From contig CM066031.1 of assembly GCA_033557465.1 (NCBI GenBank), positions 1,070,286,444-1,070,350,443 of the forward strand: a DNA stretch of 64,000 nucleotides, written 5' to 3'. Within the stretch, counting starts at the first letter, position 1. Every line of letters begins with the position of its first letter. Source of the stretch: Ichthyophis bannanicus. Its lineage: Eukaryota > Chordata > Amphibia > Gymnophiona > Ichthyophiidae. The translations under genes and the position numbers were made by a program. The notes under the pieces are model-generated. The model saw only the letters and a program-made list of their open reading frames with translations. It was not told where the DNA came from and searched no databases. This document shows, in pieces, positions 22,330 through 33,689 of this stretch.

Positions 22330-22717
22330 CTGTAAGATGAGAAGTTTTTTGATTCCTGTTTACCTCAAAGCCCAGTCGGCAGAGCAGTGGTGACCTGCCC
22401 AGCAGGCAAGATTGATGTCTTGATCCTGGAAATCTGCAAAACCATAATGTGGAAGGCCTGCATACCTTCAAAACGCACCAGGACAGTTCTTAAACTACTG
22501 CATATCTGCAAAGTACGTGGCTCTCTTAATATATATGCCCTGCATTCATTTTCAAAATCTAAGTACACACATACTTTCCTTTCAAAATTAGCTACAAGAT
22601 TTGTGGATACAGAAATACCCGCTGACCTTGCACCGCCTCTTTCTGCAGATCTGATGTGGGCTTGGAAATATGCATGCTGTTTGGGAAAATGTTCTTATTT
22701 CCCTTACCTGATCTATT

Positions 22718-22925
22718 TTGGATTTGGATTTAACTTTTCGCCTTTTTCAGGAGTAGCTCAATGCAAGTTACATTCAGGTACAGTAGTTAGTTTCCTGACC
22801 CCAGAGGGCTTATTTGTACCCATTGCAATAGAGAATTAAATGACTAGCCGAAGAACCCAAGGCAGTGGGATTTGATCTCTGGTTCTCAGCCCAGTGCTCT
22901 AACCCTTAGGCTACTCTTCCACTCT
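22718..22925 (-). mobile_element. tRNA-headed SINE
   Basis: The minus strand has TAGCCTAAGGGTTAGAGCAC (A box, near 22912), then AGAGATCAAATCCCACTG (B box, near 22880), a body, and a tail ending AAAAAGGCGAAAAGTTAAAT. It resembles the copy at 21121. Confidence 0.65.
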
Positions 22926-24059
22926 CTCTGGGATGACCCATTTTTGTTGTAACTACAGTAAATCTACCCGCCTGGCAAGGGATGCAGTTCTCAATCACGG
23001 GGAACCTCACTGTAGCTATCCAGTTAGATCCCTTTGAAAGTTGCCCTGAAACTGAATAATATTTATTTTAGTTGTTTCCCTTTCCATTTTTGCAGTATTT
23101 GCCACTTTGAACTAGGCCTGGACATGGGAGAATTTCGCCTAGCTGATGAAGGTGATAGTTCCTTACATCTACTGCTTTTTTACAGCAAACCTTGCTGTGG
23201 AGAACAGTAACTGAGCTTGGGCTATAGGGGAGCTCACAGCTCTCATAGTCCCACCTGCCATAATAGGAGATTTAGAAGACAGCTTAGCTAAATTTTGGCT
23301 TTGGTGAGAATTAAGAGCTTCACTAATAAAATGATCATCTCATCCACCAGATGGTAGTAACTACTGCCCTGATGCCTACATAATCATCACACTGGCTTTA
23401 GCTTCAGCATGTCCTGTCAGGGGTCACTGTATGTTGTGGTTTGTGGGAGCCAACATAAACAGCTTTAGATGCTCCAGAAAAGTTATATGCAAGACATTCA
23501 GCAGCCGAGTTACTCTGTCCCCTTCCCCCACGCCCTTGTCCTCCTTTCTGCTGGCAATGCTATTGCCCGATCTGCTTTAGCTAGGGAGTTCTTCATTGAT
23601 TTAGCTTCCGTAGCTTAGTGTGAGCAGTGTCAGTAGCTATGAAAATTGGATTCTCTGTCTGCAGCACTGGCAACATCGAATTTATCGATTGCTATTGGCA
23701 GGGAACTATTTATGGTGCTATTAAAGAACGCCTTGCATTTCTAACTCCTGCAGCACTGGGTAAGGTTGTTCTCAGAATATGAGACTGAGGTTTTGTCAGG
23801 CAGCAACTCTGAAAAATTCATATGCAAAGTATTATGGATTCCAGTATGTGGAAGAAAGGCCACTTATACAGTTTGTAAGGGATCAGGGACTTTTATGACC
23901 CTTTTATATTTGTGTTGTACTCCATCTGCTTCTCCTTTCTCTTTGTAATATCTCCTATATAGGTTGCCATTGTATAGGCATCAGAGCCCACTTCAGGAAC
24001 TGCACAGTCATGCAGGGTAATCCTGTAAAGGAAATAATCATAACTAAGGCCTCATGTGG
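22926..24059. other. Anonymous sequence
   Basis: No gene model could be supported. Short frames here lack any known motif. Confidence 0.4.
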
Positions 24060-24061
24060 TG

Positions 24062-24205
24062 CCTTCTAAAAGTCATCACACCCTTGTACATTTTTCACAA
24101 TCTGCCTGCTAAAAAATACAATTCAAAATGCATTACTATAGGAGTTTGTTTCAATTGTGTGTACAACAAACTGTGTTCTTTCAGCATGAAAGAACAATTA
24201 CATAA
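24062..24205. mobile_element. Tc1-like terminal region
   Basis: AAAAGTCATCACACCCTTGT followed by a TTTTTCACAATCTG string recalls the terminal region of Tc1-like transposons of fish and amphibians. No transposase is present and no TA flanks were identified. Confidence 0.35.
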
Positions 24206-24526
24206 ATATTCAAAAAACATAAGAATATAAGATTTGCCATACAGGGTCAGACCAAAGGTCCGTCAAGCTGAGTGTTCTGTTTCCAATAATGGCAAATTCA
24301 GGTCACAAGTACCTGTCAAGATCCCAAAGGTAGACAGATTCCATGCTGCTTATCTCAAGGGTAAGCTGTGGATTTCCCCTAATCAACTTTAATAGTAGTT
24401 TATGGACTTTTCCTCCATGAACTTGTCCAAACCTTTTTTTTTAATCCAGCTACACTAACAGCTTTTACTATATCTTCTGGCAATGAATTCCAGAGCTTAA
24501 TTATACATTGAATGCAAACATATTTA

Positions 24527-24640
24527 TTTATTTATATTCTCTTATATACCGCGCTATTCTGCATCAGTGCGGTTTACATTGAACAAACTGAAATTACATT
24601 GAACAGGGCATTATAACTTGGAGATAACTATTTTACAGGG
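24527..24640 (-). mobile_element. SINE or L2-like LINE tail inside the old CR1
   Basis: The minus strand ends with TGTAAACCGCACTGATGCAG, then AATAGCGCGGTATATAAGAG and AATAAATAAATA. The tail matches that at 20490-20570. CR1 sequence resumes on both sides. Confidence 0.6.
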
Positions 24641-26540
24641 AACATGATTAATCTTAACATATTCTATTCTGTAGTTTCATTATGGACCTCTGTCATATCT
24701 CCCCTTAGTCATCCCTTCTCCAAGCTGAAGAGTCCTACGTTTTTAAGCCTTTTCTCACAGAGGTATCCTTCCATTTTGGTCAACCTTCTCTGTACCTTTT
24801 CCAAGTCCACTAAATCTTTTTTTTTTTAGATGTGGCGACCAGAATTGCACACAGTAATCACACTACGGTCACACTATGGAGCGATAATAGGCATTATGAC
24901 TTCATTTGTTTTATTCTACATTCCTTTCCTTGTCATTACTAGTATTCTATTAGCTTTCTTGGCTGCTGCTGCTGCTGCATACCGAGCAGAGGATTTCAGT
25001 GCATTATCCACGATGACGCCTAGATCATTTTCCCAGGTCATGGCTCTCAATGTGGAACCTTGTATCATGTAGCTATAGTTTGGGCTGTTCTTCCCTTAGT
25101 GCATAACTTTGCAATTGTCCATATTAAATTTCATCTGTCATCTGAATGCTCAGTCTCCGAATTCCACATTTTTTCATACTGCTCTTGTGAGTTAACATTT
25201 CAATTTTGTGTCATCTGCAAATTTTATCACTTCACTTGTTGTTCCCATTATTTATCTTTTTCCATTGAGAAAATTGACCATTTAGTCTTACTCTCTGTTT
25301 TCTATCTTTCAACCAGTTTCCAATCCACAATAGGACATTGCCTCCTATCCCATAGCTTTTTAATTTCCTTAATAGTCTCTCATGTGGAACCTTGTCAAAG
25401 GCTTTCTGAAAATCTAGATACACTACATCTACCAGCTCATGTGGTTTCTACCATTTTGCCTGGCACTAATGTCAGGCTCATCCCTATAGTTTGCTGGCTT
25501 ACCCCATTCTAAAATTTGGTCACTCCCCCAAACTACAGATATAGATGATTTCAATGATTGTTTGCAATCCTACTATTAGTAATTAGTAATTTCATTTTTT
25601 TGTTTCTATCAGTACTCTGGAATATATACCATCCAGTCCAGGTGATTTGTTAATCTTTAATTTGTCAAATTGCCCTATTTTGTCTTTCATGTTTACCAAG
25701 ATATGTTTCAATTTCTCAGATTCATTACTTTGAAATATCATTTCTGTCATGGGTATCTTCCCTATATCTTCTTCAGTAAAGACTGAAGCAAAAAATTAAT
25801 TTAGTCTCTCTGCTATGGCCTTGTCCTCCCTTAGTGCCTTTTTTACTTCTCCATCATCTAATGCCCTAACTGACTCCACAGGCTTTTTGATTTAAATGAA
25901 CCTGAAAAAGTATTTATTATGCATTTTTGCTTCCATGACAAACTTCTTTTCAAGTTTTCTTTTTTGCCCACCTTATCAATGCTTTGCAGCTAATTTGCCA
26001 GTTCTTATGCTATTTCCTGTTTTCTTCATTCAGATCCTTTTTCCATATTTTGAAAGATGATTTAATGGCTTTAACAGCCTTTCTCGACTCACCTTTAAAT
26101 TATGCCAACAGTCATTTATCCTGCCTTCCATGTTTTTTTAAAAATATGAAATACATCTAGTCTGATCTTTCAAGATGACATTTTTAAACAATGTCCAGGC
26201 ATGATATAAACTCCTAACCTTTTCAGCTGCTCCTTTTTGTTTTGTTTTTTTTAACCATTTTCCTCATTTCATCACGGTCTCCCATTTCAAAGTTAAATGC
26301 TAACACACTGGATTTCCTTGCTATTCTCCCTCAAAGTATTTAATCAAATTTTATCATGTTATGATCACTATTACCAAGTGGCCCTAACACCATCACCTCT
26401 CATACCAGATCATATGTTCTACTAAGGATTAGGTCCAAAATACTCTCCCCTTATGTTGGTTCCTAAACCAGCTCTTCCATGAAATAGTTTCTAGTTAACA
26501 TAAATGACTATTAAGAATTACCTATTTTTTGAACCTAAAC

Positions 26541-26712
26541 AATTGTTGGCGTTTTTGTCATGTAAGGAGGATATTAATCCAGTAGATGATGTTGGCTAAG
26601 ATGCATTCTATCTCTTATATATCTGAACTTGTATTATGTTTATCTGCTTGTGGGTGTGTTTTATTTCTGTATCTTGCTCCCAAATTTTGTGGGCTGATGC
26701 ATTTTCTTGATT
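26541..26712. other. Unassigned sequence next to the CR1 insertion
   Basis: About 170 bp that match neither the old CR1 nor the inserted one. It may be an earlier insertion or strongly decayed CR1. Confidence 0.35.
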
Positions 26713-27818
26713 TCTTATAAACAAACTGAGCACCCTAGGGATGGACCCTAAAGTTACTGCTTGGGTTAGAAATTGGTTGGGTGGGAGGCGACAAAGAGTA
26801 CAAGTAAATGGAGCTCACTCTTAGGAGAAGGATGTTACCAGTGGTGTGCCCCAGGGATCTGTCCTTGGTCCGATTCTTTTTAACATCTTTGTTAGTGATA
26901 TAGCGGAAGGGCTGTCGGGTAAGGTTTGCCTCTTTGCAGATGATACCAAAATCTGCAATAAAGTAGACACCCAGGAAGGTGTAGATAACATGAGGAGGGA
27001 TCTAGCTAAGCTTGAAGAATGGTCTAGAATTTGGCAGCTGGGATTTAATGTTAAAAAATGTAAGGTCATGCATTTGGGCTGCAGCAATCCAAGGGAGCAA
27101 TACAGCATAGGAGGTGAAGTACTTTTGTCCACTAAAGAAGAGCGGGACCTAGGCGTGGTTGTGTCCGATGATCTTAAAGTAGCTAAACAGGTAGAAAAGG
27201 CGACGGCAAAAGCTAGAAGGATGCTTGGGTGCATACGGAGAGGAATGGCTAGCAGAAAAAAGGAGGTGATAATGCCTCTGTATAAGTCTTTGGTGCGACC
27301 TCATTTGGAGTATGGTGTGCAATTCTGGAGACCGCACCTTCAAAAGGATGTGAACAGGATGGAGTCGGTGCAGAGGGTTGCTACTAAGATGATTAGTAGT
27401 CTTCATTATAAAGCATATGAGGACAGACTGAAGGATCTTAATATGTACACCTTAGAGGAAAGGCGGGATAGAGGTGATATGATTGAGATGTTTAAATACC
27501 TCCGTGGCATAAATGTTCAGGGAGAGAGCCTCTTTCAATTGAAAGCAAGTTCTGCGACGAGGGGACATGGGATGAGGGTGAAGGGAGATAGATTCAGGAG
27601 TGATATGCGGAAATATTTCTTTACGGAAAGAGTAGTGGATCCATGGAATAGTCTCCCAGTGGAGGTGGTAGAGATGAGGACAGTAACTGAATTCAAAAAA
27701 GCATGGGACCAACACAGAGGATCTCTAAAGGTAAAAAGTGGACTGTTGTAGTTGTTGTTATGGAAGGACAGACTAGATGGGCCTTGTGGTCTTTTTCTGT
27801 CATCATGTTTCTATGTTT
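26713..27818 (+). mobile_element. CR1 LINE, 5'-truncated, TTTCTATG-tail group
   Basis: Starts within the RT before motif B and ends CATGTTTCTATGTTTCA. The 3' UTR block GGACAGACTAGATGGGCCTT occurs again at 56980. It is inserted in the endonuclease region of the old CR1 and is much less damaged than its host. Confidence 0.88.
26840..27751 (+). CDS. CR1 reverse transcriptase C-terminal part, open
   Basis: About 300 codons without a stop: [33 protein letters not shown] (catalytic pair present, about 26934), [36 protein letters not shown], and WNSLPVEV near the end. A stop at 26821-26823 (in the AHS*EK string) and the 5' truncation remove the rest, including motif A and the endonuclease. The fragment cannot be active alone. 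The subfamily differs from 47022 by its TKEERDLGVVVSDDLKVAK string. Confidence 0.85.
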   Translation, partial: SGVPQGSVLGPILFNIFVSDIAEGLSGKVCLFADDTKICNKVDTQEGVDNMRRDLAKLEEWSRIWQLGFNVKKCKVMHLGCSNPREQYSIGGEVLLSTKEERDLGVVVSDDLKVAKQVEKATAKARRMLGCIRRGMASRKKEVIMPLYKSLVRPHLEYGVQFWRPHLQKDVNRMESVQRVATKMISSLHYKAYEDRLKDLNMYTLEERRDRGDMIEMFKYLRGINVQGESLFQLKASSATRGHGMRVKGDRFRSDMRKYFFTERVVDPWNSLPVEVVEMRTVTEFKKAWDQHRGSLKVKSGLL

Positions 27819-27849
27819 CATGCTAATGGGGAAGGTGAAAAAAATGGCA

Positions 27850-27892
27850 TAAATAAAATAAAATAAAATAAATAAATAAATAAAATAAATTA
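27850..27892. repeat. (AAATA)n microsatellite
   Basis: A run of AAATA and AAAT units just beyond the 3' end of the inserted CR1. Confidence 0.75.
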
Positions 27893-28399
27893 GCTCCTTA
27901 TTATGTCCTGATATGACATTCACCCAATCAATACTAGGTTAATTGAAATCACCCATTATTACTGTGTGGCAAATTTTGTAGGCTTCACGAATTTCTCTTA
28001 GCATTTTATCATCTGTCTGTTTATTGGCCAAGTGAATGGTAGTCCACCACCATCACTGCTGTTCCCTTCCCTTTCTCACGCACAATTTGTATCCATAATG
28101 ATAATGTAATGTATTTTGTTTCCTGTAAAACTCTTATCCTCTTTGGCTTGATGCTCTCTTTATCATAGTGCCACCCCTCCACCTATTTGATGTACCCTGC
28201 CATTACAATATAATTAAATTTGTACCTTGGTGTATCACAGTGTCCCATTATCCTCCTTCCACATCTCTTCTACTCCCTAGCATTTGTATATAGGCATTTC
28301 AAAGTATGTTTTTTTATTTATATTGATAACCTGCTTTTCAGTTGACAGAGGTGGTAATTTAGAATCTTTCAACTCTGTCTGCTCAGTACAAGAGGATAT

Positions 28400-28710
28400 T
28401 GCATCCCCTAGAGGGCAGGTTCTGGCTACAGAATCATTTCCTGCTTTCTTTCCAGGTGACCTATCTCCTCCAAGACAGCACTGAGGCTGGCAGACTGGAG
28501 GTGGGACTTTTCTACTGTGTCACTGTAGCTCTCTTCTATATCTCTCTCTGTCTTCCTCAGCTCCTGCAAGTCTGCTATTTTAGCCTCCAGAGATCAGACT
28601 CTGAGAGCCAGGAGCTCTTTACACTGAGTGCATACATATGACTTCTCACCATTATCTGTTATGGGGTAATCGCTTCGTAATGAAAATAGACTATGATGTC
28701 AAATGCTCCT
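28400..28710 (-). pseudogene. CR1 ORF1 N-terminal remnant
   Basis: The minus strand shows GEKSYVCTQCKELLALRV (the second CxxC pair, about 28660-28605), then EAKIADLQELRKTERDIEE (coiled coil, about 28590-28530), and KSHLQSAS near 28500. This matches residues 29-85 of the intact ORF1 at 45108. Just after, near 28390, the sequence jumps to the ORF1-ORF2 junction region, so the SGNH esterase domain is absent. Confidence 0.7.
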
Positions 28711-28950
28711 CTCTCTCAACTGGGAGAACTAACTATAACTTAAGGGATGTCCCTGGATCATGTGGGTGTTGGGGTGGTAGTTTGGAAAAAAGACTAACAA
28801 CTTGTCTGTTTTCTTTCTGCCTAAATCTAACAGAACTTATGAAGCAAGCTTCTGAAACAAGCTGAGAACTACTTTCGCTTTTCTAATGAAATAAAAAGCT
28901 GACTTTTCCAAATAAACCCACAATCTCTCTCCTCCATCCCAAGCTTTAAG

Positions 28951-29403
28951 TCGCCAAATTTTCCAGCAAAGTAATGCTCACTTACCCACAGAGGCTTCAT
29001 CTGTGCTTCCCCTCAGAAAAGGGAAAGCTGAGGAAAATTAAAAATAGGAAACTAAAATCTCTTGATTGCTTGAGTGCAACACCCTTTGTAATAGCAAACT
29101 CCAAAAATTGCCTTTGCAATGCCCATAATAAATAAAATGTACTCTTGGCTTTGCCTAGTCACAGTAGTTGAGGTATTTCTCAAATTTGTGGATGAAGAAT
29201 TAAGTTCTTTATATTGTTTGAAGATATAAACATGCCAAGCATGGAGCTGCTGAAAGAACTGTGAGATAGTTATTCAAAGTTTACATTGTGGGAAGGCAAG
29301 AAAATTTCAGTGTCTTTGAGTATTCTTTAAGGCACTGTCAGGCCCATCATTACAAAATGGGGGCAGTTTGGCAGCATCCCTCTGAAATCAGTAGCTGTTT
29401 CTT
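28951..29403. other. Anonymous sequence
   Basis: No gene or recognised repeat, apart from a possible extension of the CR1 leader. Confidence 0.4.
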
Positions 29404-29850
29404 AAGGAGATATGATAGAAGTCTATAAATTAATGAACGGAGTGGAACCGGTAAACGTAGATCGATTGTTTACGTTATCAGAATATAGAAAGACTAGGGG
29501 ACATGCAATGAAGCTACAGGGTAAACTATTTAAGACTAATAAAAGAAAATATTTTTTCACTCAATGAGTAATCAAACTCTGGAATTTGTTACCGGAGGAT
29601 GTAGTAAAGGCTGTTAGTGTAGCTGGGTTTAAAAAAGGTTTGGATAAGTTCCTGGAGGAAAGGTCCATAAACCATTATTAAGAAGGGACCCAGGATATCA
29701 ATGCTTGACCCGATACAAGCATTGTGGAACCTCTGTCTTTTGGGGAAACTGCTAGGTACGTATGACATGGATTGGCCACTGTTGGAAACGGGATACTGGG
29801 CTTGATGGACTTTGGTCTGACCCAGTATGGCATGTCTTATGTTCTTAAGG
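29404..29850 (+). mobile_element. CR1 3' end, TTCTTATG-tail group
   Basis: Holds the last 95 codons of ORF2 ([20 protein letters not shown] to SINHY, with one stop in the SLNE* region at 29565) and the 3' UTR, ending TCTTATGTTCTTA. Truncated at the 5' side. Confidence 0.88.
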
Positions 29851-29897
29851 AAACTGCTAAGAAAAGTCACTGTGAAGCTTAGGATTACTTTAAAAGA

Positions 29898-30410
29898 ATG
29901 ATAAGAACGTAAAAACATAAGAGATGTCATACTGGATCTGACTAAGGGTCTATCAAGCCCAGTATCCTGTTTCCAACAGTGGCCAATCCAGGTTGCAAGT
30001 ATTTGTCAGGTTACCTAAAAGGTACACACATTCCCTGCTACCTTGTTCCAGGGGTAAGCAGTGGATTTTCCTAGTCCTCTTTATAATGGCTTATATACCT
30101 TTCCTCCAGGAACTTGTCCAAAACATTTGAAGACCCAGCTAAACTAACAGCTTTTACTACATCCTCTAGTTAGAGGGGACTGGCCTGCACCGAGCAGCAG
30201 GTACAACCCTAAATACAGGCATAGAGGTGGCGTGACCTGCACGGAGCTGCAGTTACAAGCACTCTAGCACACCTTACTGGGCAGACTAGATGGACCATAC
30301 AGGTCTTTGCCTTTATACGAGTATGTTACTATGTTATGATTATGTGGTAAACAAAAAAATATTTTCTCTTATTGGTCTTAAATGGGCTATATTGTCTCTG
30401 CCTGAGATTG
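29898..30410 (-). mobile_element. Old CR1 3' end, interrupted
   Basis: Reverse CR1 3' UTR and ORF2 end (ACATAAGAGATGTCATACTG at 29916, GGAACTTGTCCAAAAC near 30108). It is broken at 30168 and resumes at 30337 with GTAAACAAAAAAATATTTTC. It resembles the old copy at 24217 more than the young ones. Confidence 0.75.
30168..30336 (+). mobile_element. CR1 3' end, TTACTATG-tail group, inserted
   Basis: GCACCGAGCAGCAGGTACAA to ATGTTACTATGTTATG, with an internal partial duplication of the GCACGGAGC block (two copies of the leader of this 3' UTR). It sits inside the reverse CR1 end. Confidence 0.78.
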
Positions 30411-30487
30411 GGGAAAATGTTGACAGTTGAACAATTTACAGATTACTCCATAAATATGACTTGTATATCAAGGTCAATCTCCGAAGG

Positions 30488-31310
30488 AAATTATGGGGGT
30501 CATTCAGTACAGCGAATAGCAGGGCTGGACATCCATCCCCGCTATTCGCTCCCCTGCTGGCCCTGGCTAAAGCCTTCCCATACGAACAGCGCGTTTGTAC
30601 GGGGAGGCCTAGACAGGGGCAGGAGGGGGCATTTCTGAGGTGGAGCGAGGGCAGGGCATGGGTACGCCGCGACCCCGGATGTATAGGGCCAATTCTGAGG
30701 TCGGCCCTGTATGTCCAGGGCCATTAACATAGATGGGAGACTTATTCCATCACAGAGGTGGAATAAGTCCCCCTGGACGTCAGGGGGATCCTGCTGTCAG
30801 GCCTGGAAAAAACGGTAGGGGGTCAAGTAAGTTCCCAGCAGCCAGACCCTGGCCATGGGAGGCCAGATCAAGGGGCCGGCTATGGGGAAAGAAAGAAATT
30901 GACAGCGGCCAGCATTCACGGGATCTGAATCGAGCTGCAGTGCCATGATGACAGGACGCCATGGCACTGCGGCTCCATTCAAGAACCTGACTGAGGAGCC
31001 GAGCATGTAGCTGAACGTGCAGCCCGATCAGAATAGAGGCCCAGCCTGCATGTTCAGGCCGTAGACCCGATTCTGATCCTATGAGCACATCTAGCCCCCG
31101 TGGGATCAAAATTGGGTCTACCTCTGGGCATCCTGATTCTGATCAGCCGCACAAGGGGCTGGATGGCCAGATTGGAATGTGCCTCTGTATGAATAGTATT
31201 GAGCTGAAAATATATCTAACTGTCCCAATACTGTCCATAGAGTGGAGAGACAGAGGGAGGAACAGAGTGACTGTGGCAACCAGTAGGTCTAAATTAAACA
31301 CATAGCAATG
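30488..31310. mobile_element. GC-rich interspersed repeat X (copy 1)
   Basis: Starts GGGGGTCATTCAGTACAGCG. It carries the conserved palindrome GACTTATTCCA...TGGAATAAGTC (30738-30770) and the GGCCCTGTATGTCCAG block near 30703. The same blocks occur in reverse at 63130-63420. No coding similarity. The far boundary is uncertain. It probably is a non-autonomous DNA element. Confidence 0.5.
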
Positions 31311-31714
31311 GTGGTGATCACTAGTCTACACATATATTCAGCACTGCTGACTATATGTATATCAGTGCTTAAGATACAATATTAATTGAAATGGTAGTGC
31401 ATGTATTTAAATTAATACAGTGGCTGCTGCTGCTGCTGAAAATGTTCCCCACTTTTGCTAAGCAGAGTAGCTGCATACAGGAATTTTTGAGAACATGAGA
31501 TAGATGTCTTACATTTATTTTAAAAACTGCACAGTTGTTGCTGTAAGAAAGATATTGTGTGTTTTTGATTCAGAGGATTGCGATGCAAACCTGAGATTGT
31601 TTGGCTTCCCAAAAATTACTGAATGACTTTACATTATCTAATAAGTATCGAATCACTGGGGGTATGAGGAAGTTTAGAGAACTTGAAAATCAAGCAATCG
31701 ATTTGATGTGAATC
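31311..31714. other. Anonymous sequence
   Basis: No gene or recognised repeat. Confidence 0.4.
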
Positions 31715-31718
31715 TTAA

Positions 31719-32136
31719 GGGCCTTTTAACAAAGGGCGCCAAGCAGTTATTGTGGTTTACAGCATGCACTAACCGTGAGCTGTGACCTGCGGCAACTTAC
31801 CACAGGGCCAGCGCAGTTAGCATGGCCCAATTTCCATGTTAACTGTGCTTCACATGTTGTGGGGGATGGGGGTGCCTTGCAGTCAGCATGGTTCACACTA
31901 ACTGCAAGGTGTGTGATTAGTGCAGGTGAACTTATTGCCATCTCCATAGCTGGAGATAAGTGCACCCGTGCGATTTTTAGGGCACATTAGGGCAGGGTGA
32001 AGCACGTTAACTGCAAGAACATGCTTTCCCTGCCCCCAAGAGTTAACGTGGTGGTGTTGCACCTAACACACTAGGATTTTGAGCGCTATCGGCACTTTAG
32101 GTGCAAAACCATAGTGCCCTTTAGTAAAAGGTCCCC
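31719..32136. mobile_element. piggyBac-like MITE with TTAA duplication
   Basis: The 418-bp sequence is flanked by TTAA (31715-31718 and 32137-32140). Its ends are inverted repeats: GGGCCTTTTAACAAAGGGC at the left, and the reverse of the right end gives GGGGACCTTTTACTAAAGGG. TTAA targets and GGG/CCC termini are features of piggyBac. No transposase. Confidence 0.75.
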
Positions 32137-32140
32137 TTAA

Positions 32141-33363
32141 TGACTTTGTCCCCTTTCCTGATTTACTAACTGATCAGTGGAACAGTTTCTCGGGATAAAT
32201 ATAGTCAAGGTTTCACAGAGCCACACTCCATTTGCAACCATGTAGGGATATGCAGTCATTAACACACATTTGGTTCATTATTTCATCTTAAAAGTTTAGT
32301 ACACATAAAATGTATTTAATGCACATAAGAATAAGAAACCTATGAATTCATTTGCATTTAGTCAATTCATGCTCATTGGAAAGTTCCAATATGTGATAAA
32401 AAATGTTTATTAAAAGTGAATGCGTGAAAAAAACACCCAAAAATTGAGGGCATTTCCAGAAATTCAGAAAAGGAATCAAATGTTTTTTTTTGCCTGCTAC
32501 ATCCACTAGAAGACAGAGGCGGAACACTGGACTGAGGTAGCAGAAGAGCTCTAGCGAGTGCAGAGATTAAACGATAGTCCCTTCAATAGGAGACTGCTGT
32601 ACTAGATAATAGCTACAACTGTAATGACATATCCCAAACCAAAAGCATCGAAGAAAGAAAGGGGGCAATTATCTCAGTACAATCTGTGACATATTTAACC
32701 CACCACTTCAGCAATGAATTCCACCAGGCTCCCGCTATCTAATAATGCCTGCTGAATTTTGCAGCTGGCTGGCTGAAAGAAATCTTCCATTTTTTAAGTC
32801 ATTTTTTTTTCCACTTCACTTGCCTATCACCACTAAATGAATGCAATTTCTTGACTTCCAGAAACTCAGAGTGCACTGATCCCTCGCACAGCTGCTGGAA
32901 GTAAAATGTACAAATCTAGAGCAATGTTTTAGCATTCTTTCCTTGGCAGCTTTAGTGTGTCCAAAGAAATGAAACGTGGCAGGAACAGCTGACCTCATTA
33001 TGCTGTTTGTTTGTTCTAACAAGGGAAAAATTCTCTTTGAAATGATTGTTATTTCCAGGTGCTGGTATGCGGGTGCCCTGCCACGCTCCTTACATAGTTG
33101 AGAATATTTGCTTCCAGGGATACTCATCTGGCACATTTCCCTAGTGGTGTGCCAGAAGGACGTCTGCAATCGGGCTGTTCCTTTATATATGTACTGGAGC
33201 GCTCTGTAAGATTTGGACTGGGGAGGTATCAGTGAGCAGCTTAAGTCCTCTTGGCCACATTCAGTCTAAACTCATACAGCTTCCCCCATGATGAACTGTA
33301 GTATGCCTTGTAGTGGAAACAACGAACCAGTGTCAAATACATCATACTCAGGACTTTCAACTT
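32141..33363. other. Anonymous sequence
   Basis: No gene or recognised repeat. The open frames are short and without motifs. Confidence 0.4.
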
Positions 33364-33553
33364 ACTGTTAGCCATCCGTGTCCTGGTATACCCCTAGTCA
33401 GGTTTTTGGGATAGCCACGATGAATATGCGTTGAGAGAGACTTGTATGCAGTGGAGGTAGTACATGAAAATCTCTTTCTTGCATATGCACTTTGGATATC
33501 CTCGGAGCCTGCCGGGCTAAGGGGTACACCAGGACAAGATTGAGAACTACTGC
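33364..33553. mobile_element. Palindromic hAT-like MITE (copy 2)
   Basis: The ends are inverted repeats (GTGTCCTGGTATACCCC near 33378 and, in reverse, TTGTCCTGGTGTACCCC near 33535). The interior has GGATAGCCACGATGAATATG and its partner. Homologous to 22164-22329. Confidence 0.65.
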
Positions 33554-33689
33554 TATATGTTCTAGGCATTTCAGATATTCTGGGTTTTCTCATTTTAGAA
33601 TCCACAGTGAGAAACCAGGAAGACACATCCTACAGCAATGAGAGTTTAAAAACCAGGATCGGTTCAAGGTGTCCCAAGTAGATTTATTT

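Larger units (their letters stand above)
24410..28200 (-). pseudogene. CR1 ORF2 remnant (endonuclease + reverse transcriptase)
   Basis: Decayed ORF2. Recognisable from N to C on the minus strand are GGGVAL (about 28170), GDFN with PSIDWVNVISGH (about 27955-27900), ESILDLILS (about 26440), PGPDGIYSR-like sequence near 25640, [23 protein letters not shown] (25425-25350), [12 protein letters not shown] and FADD-region remnants near 25210. The thumb follows. Frameshifts and stops are frequent. The two insertions split it further. Confidence 0.75.
24217..28950 (-). mobile_element. CR1 LINE, old, near full length, twice interrupted
   Basis: A reverse-oriented CR1 related to the TTCTTATG-tail group but much more diverged. 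From 28950 down to 24217 it shows a leader, an ORF1 N-terminal part (28700-28400), an endonuclease (28320-26340), an RT and a 3' end. It carries an inserted SINE/LINE tail (24527-24640) and a younger CR1 (26713-27818). Confidence 0.82.

Noticed and set aside
23766..23948. 60-residue frame in otherwise anonymous sequence
   Set aside because: Too short and without motifs; no support for a host gene.
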